Position numbers and translations under genes: made by a program. A DNA stretch of 64,000 nt, taken from NCBI RefSeq assembly GCF_910591885.1, contig NC_063276.1, forward strand, positions 7,564,001-7,628,000, read 5' to 3'. Positions 1-11,480 of this stretch are shown here, one piece after another. This DNA is from Bombus terrestris. Lineage: Eukaryota > Arthropoda > Insecta > Hymenoptera > Apidae. The notes below the pieces were generated by a model. That model did not search any database and was not told the DNA's origin. It saw nothing but the letters and a program-made list of their open reading frames with translations. Every line of letters begins with the position of its first letter. Within the stretch, counting starts at the first letter, position 1.

Positions 1-3000
1 GCAGCGTACGGATCTGGAATTCATCCTTGTTTTCATCATCGTATTCAACGACGAAGCCTTGGCCTTTTCCTGGCCAGTTTTTACACACTACACTGCTGCT
101 GCGTCAGCCTGAATCATTGGCGCGCATACGTTCCAGCATGTTTCTCATCTCCATCTCGTCTCGTTCTCCATCTTGTCCAGGCTCGTCGCGAACAACCAGT
201 TTTCGATTTCGTTCGATCGATGAGATAATTGAGTGAGTTCTGCTGCGAGCTACGATCGTTTTATTCGCGATAACTCGATGCTTTTGCGTTGCAAATGCTT
301 CGAAGGACTTCGACCAACATAGTTACACTTTATGACAAAAGTATACAGTCATTTGAATATTTTATGCTAAATTCTACGAGCATAATTTTTTCGCCGCATA
401 CGGGCACATTTGAATTTCAAAGTCACGAACAACTTTACATGTACGTTTTTTTCTGCACGTGTCCGCAGAGGGAAAACGTGTTGTATCACGTGATACTCGT
501 GACATATAATTTTCGTACACTCTGTATGATTAATTTTATCAGTGAAAACCAGAGTAATAAACGAGCCGCTCGAAAGCCGTACGGGTCGACTCGATAAATG
601 TCAGATGTTAGGATTTTTGTTAAACATCCTTGAAATTTACGATTATTTAAACCATCCAGTTATAAAAGTAATTAATTCATTTCTTTGACACTAATCGAGT
701 GGCACGAGTAATGAAATTGAGAAATAATATAAAACGAAAAATAACAGTTGTTTGATATGGCTGCTGAACGAGGTCCGAACATTAATTACTATAATAAACT
801 TGAACTTTTGGTATTATACGATCGCCATTGTACATAAAATTGCCACATGCTTTCACGGCCAGCGATGTATCGTTTAAGTAGAAGTTTTACGTGGTTGGAG
901 CGCTACGCGATTACGTTCCAGGATTCTCCGGTCTCTTTCAGTCTCGTCGATTGTTCCGGTAAAACGAGCGAGACGCGTTTCTGTTGTCTTGACCGTTGAC
1001 CGTGACAGTTTCACGTTTTTTCTCTTTCTCTCGACTGCACGCCATAGACCTTTTACCGTTACTCGTTTCGTTACTCATTGTTCGGCCGAAACGAACTTTT
1101 CCTATCCGGAGGAACGATTTTGCTGCTTCTGTTTTTCTCGTTTCTTCGAAAACCAATTTCACGCTCCCTATCAACGAAGCGCGGCAAGTTTTTATCGGGA
1201 AAAAGGTTCGTCCGGGGTATCCTTTATCCAATCAGAAATTCCAACCGACAAAAATGTCCACTCCTTGGGAAAAAAATACTTTGATACTTTGTCCATCGCA
1301 GTGCAAGCTATTATTCTTTATTTATATAGTTGAAATTAACGTTTTATTTAATTACGACAAAGAACCAACGACTTTGACCATCGATTTCTTAATTCCAGCT
1401 CCTCTTTGCTAAAAGCCCCGTTCGTTTACCTGCACGTTGTCCAAATAAGAAACGCAGAACCAAAAAGGGCTGCATTTTCCACTTATACAAACCTATCTAG
1501 GTTCGTTAACGTGTTTTTCAAAGAAAAAAATCGATGTTTAATCTGCGGAGCAGTCGCCTCTGCTAAAAGGTTCCTCTCCGCCCCGGCCTGATTTCATCGC
1601 GATAAACTTCAAACACCTTGGCTTCCACTTTGCCTGACTCGCGCTGGTTTACGGGTGAAATAAACGCGAGCTGACCTCCTTTTCACAAAATCACCGAGAT
1701 TCTCAAGGAATCGCTTGGAAAGCGGCTCTTACTTTGTAGTTGGACGATCCGTTAATTTAACGGGCGTAGCAATCCGTGTCGATGTGGTTTCCTTAATCGA
1801 GAGACACCTTGTCGAGACATATTCCAAGATTTCCGACCAGAGCTGTACCTACCTGTCCCCGTTTCACTGTAAGGATCAGTCTTTACCTGAAATTCTGAAA
1901 ACAGATTATTTTATTTATTCTACCTTACCGATTGTTCTATTCACCAGCGTTTTGTTAACGTTAACGATTCTTGTAAAAACATCACCATTGGTTCAATATT
2001 GAAATATCGCCAGAGGCGCTTGTATGTATCGAAAGTTCGTGGTTGAACTTTCGTCGACAGCTATTTATTACAGGTTTTAGAAGACGTGCCACGAACGTCG
2101 AAATGTTCGTGTTTCAAAATTGCCAACAACGTTATACACTCGTCCATTTCTTCGTGCACAATACTTTATAATTTTGTTCAATTTCTATAACAATTTTTTG
2201 ATAATAGCCGTTTCTAATTTTCTAAAGATACCACGTACCTTTATCCACTTTTACTTCTCCGTTGTTCCTCTTATCTGCTATTTCTTCAACGTATTCACTC
2301 GGATCAGCAATAATCCCCGAGGAAAATTAGTCTTTATTACCACTGATCCCAGCTACCTATCATAAGGTTCAATGTTTACTGTCGAGTCCTTTATTTTCAC
2401 GAAGCATTTTAGGTCTTTTTTGTGATTTTCTTAATAGTAACGGTTAATTCCGCCCTTTGGACACGATGGACTTCCAGCATTGCGAGATTGCAGTTTTCGT
2501 TTTTCCCTAACAGTTTTTCCAACCAATTAGCAGCGATGGCCGACGACGATGACAAATTGTACAGAGTGTGTGTATTCCTGATTATCAAAAACGTGGAATA
2601 TTCATTTTCCAAGGAATATTCCACTCAAAAAGGCTAAAGGAAAATCCACGAAGAAGGTGTGGAGTATGTGCGAAACAGGAAAAACGCAGTGAAACTACGT
2701 AGGAATGCAAGGAATGCCGTTTGGTAGTACATATTCCAGACTGTTTTTAAACAAAATTATTAATAAACAAAGCTGGTATTCGTATCTGTGTAAAATTCTT
2801 CGTGTACGACTCTACCGAGTCTACTCATGTGCTCACGACGAGTAACAGTGTAGCGTTGTGGTACGCTCATCTGTAAATTCGTAGCCAGCGCAGGTGCTCG
2901 GAAAGGTCCTGGGACACTTGTCGAACTCTTTATTGTATTTTACGATTACTTTTCAAGTAGAATGTTGAAAAGGCGTTTAAAGAAGGGAATAAGAATTCGT

Positions 3001-4280
3001 TTGGAAGAAAATCACGAGTAAAATATCGCTGGAGGTGTAAACGACCCAGGTAACCTTCGAAAGATTAATTCGTAGTCCCTGCGGGTACACCGTGAGAACA
3101 TGGAACACGTCCAGAAACTAATAATTGGTCGACTAGTTACAAGCAAAAAAAAAGCGTAGTTTGGAAAAAAAGTTGGCGATTAGTTGGCTCAAGGTTGCCA
3201 ACTCAAACATTATACGAGCTCGTTGAAATCATTGACAGCGACAGTGTAATTGAAAAGCATCGACGGACGTTATAAAACGCGAGGGAATTTCAAGGTTGTG
3301 CCAGTGGCAAGATACGTATCGAACTTTTTCTTCACACGAAGTCGCGAAACTTTTGGGTAACTCGATCCCCAAGTTCCTTGTAACGCACTGACCCCTACCT
3401 CCAGCAACCTTTTTCACCGTTTCTCCTCCTTCCTCCTGTTCTTCTCCCTTTTCTTCTTTTTTGTCTCGTGCTCGCGTGTAGCTGTAGCATATCGTCATCT
3501 CTGCTTTCGTTCGAAATAGACGTTCACGATCCAAAGATACCGAGACAACCACGATAAAAAACTGATACTGAGTCACCGAGTCTGGCGCATCGTAGAGAAA
3601 CAGAGATAGAAGAACTAGAAACGCGGAAACGAGAGAGAGAGATGCGAACCGCAGGCAATAAACGTTGTTGCTGCTCTCCTGGAACCAGCTTCGAGCGGTG
3701 TTTGCGCAACTAACCGCTACCAAGATCCCATTCGCTTGGCCCACTCTTCCCTCTCCCTCTCTCTTTCTCTTTCACGAATCTGGTTTCATAACGCGTTCAA
3801 TAGCTTCCATAATCAACGACCAGATCCTAAATCGAAGCATCGGCTCGCAATTGCAACCGGTGCATTTGGAATGTAGGGGAATGTTTCAGATTCCTAGCTT
3901 CTTAAGTTTTTGTCCGTTTGAATTTCGAATTTGATTCGATTCGAGATCCATTTTCAAGGAATTCTCTCTGTGATATTCTTCATCGAGAATCTTTTTTAAC
4001 CGTAGCACGTCGCTGTCAAACATCGAACAACGAACGCTCGTCTTGAAAAGTAATTTCTATTTTCTATAATTTACTAATTTTGCCAGACTGATTTTCGTGC
4101 ATTGAATTTCAACGTAGAAGGTTGACAGGATTTTCAGTTTAATCTTTTACTACTACGAGTAACCTTTTAGTACGACGTGCCCTCTTCTAAAATTCTTTTC
4201 TTCGTTTCGTACCGTGATCCGTGTTGACACTAACATTCTACACTACGACAAACAAACATTCCTAACTTACTATTTAACTT
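1..4280. other. Noncoding DNA, no gene seen
   Basis: AT-leaning sequence with frequent stops in all frames and open frames of up to about 170 codons that lack motifs or splice context. The most notable structure is an inverted repeat at 2593-2624. A purine/pyrimidine-biased stretch is seen at about 3410-3470 and a CT-rich run at 3748-3773. Confidence 0.55.
2593..2624. repeat. 11-bp perfect inverted repeat (GTGGAATATTC)
   Basis: GTGGAATATTC at 2593-2603 is matched by GAATATTCCAC at 2614-2624 with a 10-base spacer. The same half sites, directly abutted, form a palindrome at 58485-58498. Confidence 0.7.
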
Positions 4281-4379
4281 GTGTCAGTGATTTCAAACAC
4301 TGCAACTTCCGCCTGCAACTGTCCTGAGCTATTGCAAACTTTGACTAATAGTGGGATTTCTACAATCCTATTTTACTAC

Positions 4380-4960
4380 GAAAACCCCTGCCGACCGATT
4401 ATGGGCCATTCGATGTTCGTTGGAGCGACAGAATGGAAAAGAGGCCGAGGATCAAGTTCCCATAGGTTCGTTTGTTCCCTGAAATACATTGGCAAAGAGG
4501 GATATAGCAGGTAGTCGTGGCGTTGAACCAAAGAACTTGGAGCCCGGGGTGAGGTGCGGTTGCAGGGAACAGAACACCGAGAAAAAAAGGGATAGAATGG
4601 GAACGATCGTAGACACGCGAGAGTCCCTTCCACCCTCGTCTATGGAATGTATCGCGTCATCGCGTCAAACTCGTTGGGGCGCCGAAACCTTCCCCTTCCT
4701 TGCGACTGCCCTATAATCCCTCTGCTCGACACAGCGTTCCGTACTACCCTTCGTTCCATCCACCCTATTGTGTACACAGCTTCATCGTCACAGCCGGCAC
4801 AGCTGGTCCGTGCGCCACTGTCGCCAGCAATTTTAACAGTGTCGTGTTTCTGATACTCCTCTGCCAGGGGACATTTAATTTTTTCTCCCCTCCCTCCTTC
4901 TCCATCACCCATCATACGAACACCATCCACGTAAAGGGTGCACGGGCACTTGCAGGGAAA
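4380..4960. other. Noncoding island of different composition
   Basis: By eye this stretch is richer in CAG, CCC and GGG words and less dominated by AT and TCGA words than its surroundings. It includes CAGGTAG at 4508-4514. Open frames run through it on both strands; one plus-strand frame stays open from about 4700 to 5614, but its first ATG comes only after more than 230 codons. I read it as possible regulatory DNA, not a gene. Confidence 0.25.
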
Positions 4961-5540
4961 CAGTGTCATTGTTTCTTTCTTTATTTTCCTCTCAGATATT
5001 CATACTTCGCTTTAGGCAATTCCATTCGATGGAAAATTGTGACAGTTCGCTGTTTTTCTTATACAACTTTCATAGACTTATACCACAGTTCTTTGGATGT
5101 GTTTACTACTACAGGGAGAAATGAGAGCAGAATTTTTCACGGAAATTTTTCTAGATTCGCACAGGTGCATTTTTCAAGATCTATTACGCTGAAGAGAAAT
5201 TTAATTTCGATTTTCGATGTACATATATTTGCAAATAAAATCGATATAAAGTCGAAAGAGATAGAGAGAGGGAGGGAGGTCATTGAATGGCGTCTGACTA
5301 AGAAAACGAGTTTGCTTCGTGCAACGATTCCCTATCATTTAGTAGTAGCTGGGGTTTTTACTAGTAGTTTATCGTTTGGCAGCTTGTTCGGCGAACAGCT
5401 GCCGTTATCGAGCGTATACTTTGGAATGTCTCGCGCCACTCGATATACGACGTCGATAATGACACAAACAACGGTCGGCCGGCGCATGCCTTCCGCGAGC
5501 TTTATAGCCGGCCTTAACGTAACTTTACAACTCTCGGTCG

Positions 5541-5560
5541 TATGTATGTATGTATGTATG
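5541..5560. repeat. (TATG)5 microsatellite
   Basis: Five exact tandem copies of TATG. Confidence 0.95.
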
Positions 5561-5906
5561 CCGAGGTTCCAATGGCTTCCTGCTTTTACCTCTTTTATCG
5601 CGCATCGCTCGTAATGAAAACCGTCGTCCTTCGTATTCAAATGTACCTCGTTTATTTTTAGACGACGCGTAAGCTCGCTGAGCACGCGGTTTTCAAAGCT
5701 TTTCGCCTGCGATGTCTTTCGCTTCCATTTCACCGTCTTCGATCCTTCTACTCGCTTCTACGCTATTATCTTCCTTTTCTATTCGCTTTCTATCCAAGGA
5801 CGTTATCCATAGTACTGCGATCGAACCACGATAAACCGAATCTCAAGAGAAAAAGTGGAATCGTCAAGATCTTGTCTTGTCGAATATTACGGAAGATGGG
5901 AAAGAG

Positions 5907-5938
5907 TTATTTATTTATTTATTTATTTATTCATTTAT
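5907..5938. repeat. (TTAT)n microsatellite
   Basis: Eight tetranucleotide units, with one variant (TCAT) near the right end. Confidence 0.93.
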
Positions 5939-8900
5939 GGCAGAAGCGATTATTAAAATACATAGAGAATGAGCGGAGAGCAAAGATCGAAAGTGAAGTA
6001 TGGCTTGGTAAATGTTTTGAACGAGGCTGATTGATAAAGACAAACACTTGTATATCATCATTTGATTAAAACAGTTAAAATAGCCATAAGGAAGTACGAT
6101 AATAATCGATGTGGTAACGATTTAACGAACGAAAACTTAAAGAGGCTTCGTGTAGAGGGATTAGAATTTTCCAAATTCTAAAGGCTCGAAAATGACTGAT
6201 AAAATAAACGACAGTTCGCTTGTTATCATTTCACAGCTTTCTTTTTTCTCCCTTTCTTCCTTGTTATTTCCAAAGGTTGACAGTTAACTGTTATCGCATC
6301 CGTCGTTTGACAGATCAAATTAGAACGTTCGATGCAACTTGTCAAAATCACTGAGCTTTCCAATTGCTGACAGTACGAATTCATGCGGGCACCAGCATCG
6401 GGTCCGTTCGGTATCAAGCGCTCGTATTCTGTACGCGATAGTTGACCCGTTATCTCCGCTTCTGAGAAAACAATTTTTTTCTCCCGGCTGCGATTAGGGC
6501 AACAGGATGTGGGCCAAAGGTCGCGTTCGCGTCGCGATGATAATAGCAAAAGTATGTCGCTTTGCGTTTACCAACCAGCCTCTCGTATATCATCGAAAAT
6601 CATTGTTTCTCGTTAAAACGTAATCCAACATTCTCGAATGTTTTTCAAGTTCAACCTTGAGAAATAATTGCCTTTTTTTCTTTTCCTTATTATTCACGCG
6701 AAAGAAAAAGCCGAGTCGACATTGAGAATACGTAGCGTTCAGCCTCGTTGGCCATTATACTATTTAAAGTAACACTCGATGCAAGAAGTATCGAGCAACG
6801 TTGTATCTCACGCGGAATGTATCGACGCTTGAGTAATCTAAGAAACCAAATTAGATACACGGTTAACGTTACTTCTAATTACATGCTCATTTGCTCAGAA
6901 GCGGGAAGAATATTACTATCTGATTTGCATAGCTTCATCTTTTTCCTTCGCACGCGCCTCTTCTTGGATACGATCAAATATCGATCAATCGAGATAACGA
7001 CGAAAGGACGTCATCCATAACAAACGTGTATTCTCTTATAATTGCAAGGAAATGGCGCTTAATATTCAAGCAATTCCACAGAAAATAAGCGATCAGCGTG
7101 TAAGCTTGCTCGACACGAGCAGCACGAATCGTCGTGGCGAGCACGTAGTAATTAAAGATAATGAAAGGCGACGTGGATGGATGGCGAACAAATCGTCCGG
7201 TAAATGGAGCTCAGAGGCCAATGATACACGCTCTCTGTTTCGCAAACGACATCTCGCGTAGGAAGGTCGATGTAGGTTTAATTATAGCGGAGAGACTCGT
7301 TTTCGATGGACGTAACGATGAAGGAAATTCAACGATTCGTTCGCGGAATCCATTCCATTTGTACGAACCAACCTCTTGATGCCCTGAGAAGGTGATTATC
7401 GCGCGCATAAATTTCGTGGACCGTTTTGTAATCGGTGCACGAGGCTGGTTGGCCAATTGTTCGCCGCGTGTTGCGTAACACGATATAATTAAACGATACG
7501 TGTGAGTAGTTCACGGGTGCGTAACAGCGTGCATTAGCTCCTTAACGGCTCAATAAATTGCGCTATTACCGCGCTGGCTTTTGCACTCCGTGTCTCTAGG
7601 CGGCGGCTCGAATTGAGATTCATTCAAGCTCACGACGCTAGAACACGTTTCCACGGAGAGCGGTTACAGTTACCAGAGAGCTCTCCTTCTATCTCTCTCC
7701 CTCTCTTTCTCTCTCTTTCTTTTCTTTTTCCTCCTCGTTCTCCTGGTTCTCTCGAGCGATACCATCCGCGGGATAATCGGTTCACGATATTCAAATTGAA
7801 CCTGTTCGATGGAAAAAAGCGCGAGGCCGTTTTTCACTCGTGGAACCAGTGGAACTGGTTTCGAGCTGGGTCTCGTCGAGAACCTGTTTCTCGTCCCTCC
7901 GCTGTCGTTGATAGGTCTTACTGGTTTTCGCGCGAGTTCGTAATGTTCCGTCATCATCCGGACCTCGTACGGCTACGAGTCGACGAGATCCATCGATCGC
8001 TCTTATCGTTATCAACCTTCTGTAAGCAACTTGCATCGTCTACGGGCGAAACGTTTATTATTCCCAGGTTAATCCTTCACACGTTGCACTTAAAAAGTGA
8101 TTGCGCGTTGGAGACTCGCATAAGTGTCTGAAAATTTCGCCAGATACCTTGAACGTTTAGAACGAATAAGAATAGTAGCAATAGAAACTCGACGGGAAGA
8201 TGTCAAACACGATCTCCATGCTGGTAACGGCTAACAAATTAACGCCGTGGGTGACTCTATCGCTTTTCGTTTAATTTCTTCTATCTCGCGGTGACAATAG
8301 CGAACGGTCGTTGAAATCTCATAGAGTGTAGCACGATAGTTTACGCTTTAGACGAAAGAAAACCGCTAGGACGATAGTAGCAGGAAGAGGAGGAGCAGAA
8401 AATGGAATAAGATAGAGGAAGGAGAAAGGAGGCGTTGAAGCAGCAACAGTGCAGCAGACACTCGATCGAGGAGGAGGTTCACGGTAAAAGTGGAAACTGC
8501 TCTTGGTATCTCGTCGACACCCTCTCTGTTCCTCGGATAAAAGCTGTATCTTTCGGGCCAGTCGAGTATTACGCTTTCACCTGAGTAATCCGCTTCCCTT
8601 CGCTCGGAGGAAGCGATCACGTTGTGCGCGTGGTTCGTTCTGTATCGGAAGAAAAAAATATCCCCGGTTGGAGGCGCCGGGTCCTCTGGGTGGATCTGGG
8701 TCGTTGCCTGCTATCCTAACGGTATATAGTTTGGGGGAGGGGGAGAGAAAGAGAAGTTACGCTTCGCAGTGTGTTATAGTCAGCGTGTACGTAAACGTAT
8801 ACAGTTCTGAATAGGCGACGATAGCACGTACGAAGGGAAAGGAAACTTGGAGGCGAGGAACGAGATTCTAACGCCGTTCGAACGATTCCTATCTAAAGAC

Positions 8901-9699
8901 CGGAGGACTGATATAGCTGGTTGAATAATTTATATCGTCGCTGGTAACTGCGGACGTGGCCGTGTTTGTTTGCAAATGTGGAAAAGGAAGATATTTAAAT
9001 GGTATTACGGCTGGCTGAAGTGGCCGTCTACCGTTCGGCCAATCTTGTTTAAATTCACCTGCGTGCGCCCGCGGCCTATGCCTCGCCACGGATCGATGCG
9101 TCGACCCCGCCGCGATTTCATGCAAACGAATCGCCAAGATGCTAAACGATACGTTACACGTTGTTCCAGTCGAGGAATATGCATTTCCGGGAATACGAAC
9201 TTTACTCGATCCTATTCCCAAGGACGAAATTAGCGTTGCGTTTCTTTCAAGCTGCACGATCACGTTGGACGTTCATTCGGACGAACTGGCATACCGACGA
9301 ACGAAATACGTCGGGACCGATCGGTGTAAGTTACTTATCGTTAAAAACGACCCGTCCTGTGCAAATATCCCTTTGTTGCCAAAACCCTCGATCGACGGAA
9401 CAATTCAGTCATTATATCGCAATGGCATCATTATAGCGGCCATATAATGACTGAGATTTTGACAACAAAAGGCTGTTTATATGGGAGAAATCGTCGGTAC
9501 CGAAAGATGATTCATACTAATTGGCTTGTAAACCCTGCGTATAAGCTTTTACGAGTATACGAACAGCGGTCTTTGAGTATCTTCGTCGGAGCACCAGTTA
9601 GCCTAAAATATAGTCGTTTATCCGCAGTAGGGACGTTAAACGATGAAGAGAAATCCAAGTGCTATCGAATGACGTTGGTAGGCTCCGACCTTCGCTCGG

Positions 9700-11480
9700 C
9701 ACGTCTCTCTTTCGTGGCCGATACCGTTGACCTTTTCCAGAAAACACTCTTGCCTTCATTCTTGCTCGCTGGGTCGAGACACGCATCATTCTGTCCCCCT
9801 CCAGCCGCGGCTCTGGCTCGCCAGTTTCGAACGTAGCACGGGTGGATGGCATACGAGGTATCGTAAATGCGCGCACACACAGAGAAATGCGTGCCGATGA
9901 TGCGGCGGTGGGTGCACGTCCCGGGGAGACGCTTAAATGCGCTGCCGAGCGTGCAGCCGCGCATGCGTGTTGCTCGCTCCACGTCGAGGAGCGGCTCTCC
10001 CCGACGTTTCCTAACCCGCAGCAGCCCCTCTCTAGCTGCCTCTCCTCTCCTCTCCTCTTCTCTTCTACTCCCTCCCTCTCCTCACACCGTCTCTCTCTCT
10101 CTCTTCCTCTCTACATTGCGCGCGCTCTCCGATCCGGTCTGTGTGGAACGAGCGATGGGAACGAAACTCTATCCTCGATGGTTTCGCGAAAAGTGATTCA
10201 TATTCTGAAAGTGGAAGAAGCATAGCTTCGCTGTGGTACGCTACTCTCTCGGCTCGTTTCGATAGGCTCCCTCTCCTTCGTCTGGGAACGGGGGTATCGA
10301 AATCCGTTAGTCGAACGAACGACTCTGTTAATTTATCGCTTAAACGTTCGTTAGCAGTATATAACGTGGTTAACGAGAATACTCCGCGGGGCGTGATAAA
10401 TTCGTTAGGGCAGTTGCGTTGCTTGAAAATTCTTAGCCTATCATCGAATTAGTCGGAGCGTTAGAGACGGTGCGTAACTAGTTTCTCGTGTGCCGAAGCA
10501 CGCAGCGTTGGAGAGCGTATACGTGTGTGTGGCTGTGTGTCAAAGGAATACGTTATCGACGAGGAGGAGGGAGTGGGTTGCAAAGCGGTAGTGGTGTGCC
10601 AATGCCGTGTGGAGTGGCTCAGCCGGTGGTTACTCATGGCACATTGGCGCTGCACGAAGGCCTTTGACCTCTCGTTTCTCTCTGCTTCTCTCCCTTGTGC
10701 TCGCTTGTCCACCCTCTCTATTCTCGTCTCGGCTTCTCGCGTCTCGCTCGCTCTTTCCCGCTCGATCTTCCTTCTTCCCGGTGCGGCTCTCCGCTGTGTT
10801 ATAGCGCGCGCTGCAGTTCGTCGTCGCTGTTCCTCTCTTTTTCCCGAACAACGAATACACACGTATATACACGTGCACATCAAGTTCCCCTCCATCGGCC
10901 GTTTCCACTCTTCCGTCTCTCTATTCCCGTCTCGTTTCCGCGTCGCGCTCTTCTCCGCCTGCCCCTCCACACACTCCTCCCTTCGGCTACGAACCCACCG
11001 CCCCTTCTCGAGCCCCAGCCCGCGGCCGACTCGAGCGTACAGCCCGCTACGACCTGCATTCATCGCCCAACAAAACCTCCACGACTCTCTCAACGATAAA
11101 CGAAACCGTGCACTAAGTGTATTATAACCTCCCACGTTCCCTCTGGTAAAGGTCATGCCTTAACGAGCTGCTTTTTTCCTACCTTTTCTCCTTCCTTCGC
11201 CTTCTCTCGCGCCATTCTCCTCCTTCTGTGCTTCTCCTCTTCCTTCCCGTCTTTTCTCTTTCCTCCTCCGTATGTGTTCGTTGCCTTGCCTCGAACGCCT
11301 CCGTTTTCGCCGGTGCTTTTTTTCCTACCGGCGACGCCTCGTAATTTCCGTCTCTCCACGCGGCATACCGATCGTCTCGAAACGCATACATGCACGCGGC
11401 CGTGTCGGAGCATCTTGTCTTTTATCCGCGATTGACAAATGAACACATTTGCCTCTTGTTTGCGTGACTTCAAGAGCACA
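9700..11480. promoter_or_regulatory. GC-richer, pyrimidine-rich block; possible distal promoter or GAGA-type element
   Basis: The + strand is strongly pyrimidine-rich at 10021-10120, 10670-10990 and 11165-11270, so the minus strand is rich in GAGAG words bound by GAF/Trl or CLAMP-like proteins in insects. The segment at 9830-10000 is rich in CpG. Long open frames on both strands, for example 10461-11156 minus and 10525-11127 plus, are low-complexity Arg/Ser/Leu translations of this skew and do not look like protein. It could be an upstream alternative promoter of the gene that starts at 21504, or the leader of an unseen gene; neither is shown. Confidence 0.35.

Larger units (their letters stand above)
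4961..9700. other. Noncoding DNA with simple repeats, no gene seen
   Basis: Mixed AT-leaning sequence. It contains (TATG)5 at 5541-5560, a TTAT tetranucleotide run at 5907-5938 and a CT-rich run at 7685-7735. Open frames overlap each other on both strands and carry no recognisable motif. Confidence 0.5.

Noticed and set aside
4700..5614. 304-codon open frame on the + strand
   Set aside because: It has no ATG for more than 230 codons, no family motif and no splice context. Codon use looks like ordinary noncoding DNA.
10461..11156. 231-codon minus frame and a 200-codon plus frame (10525-11127)
   Set aside because: Both are Arg/Glu/Ser-rich translations of a pyrimidine-skewed tract with no conserved motif.
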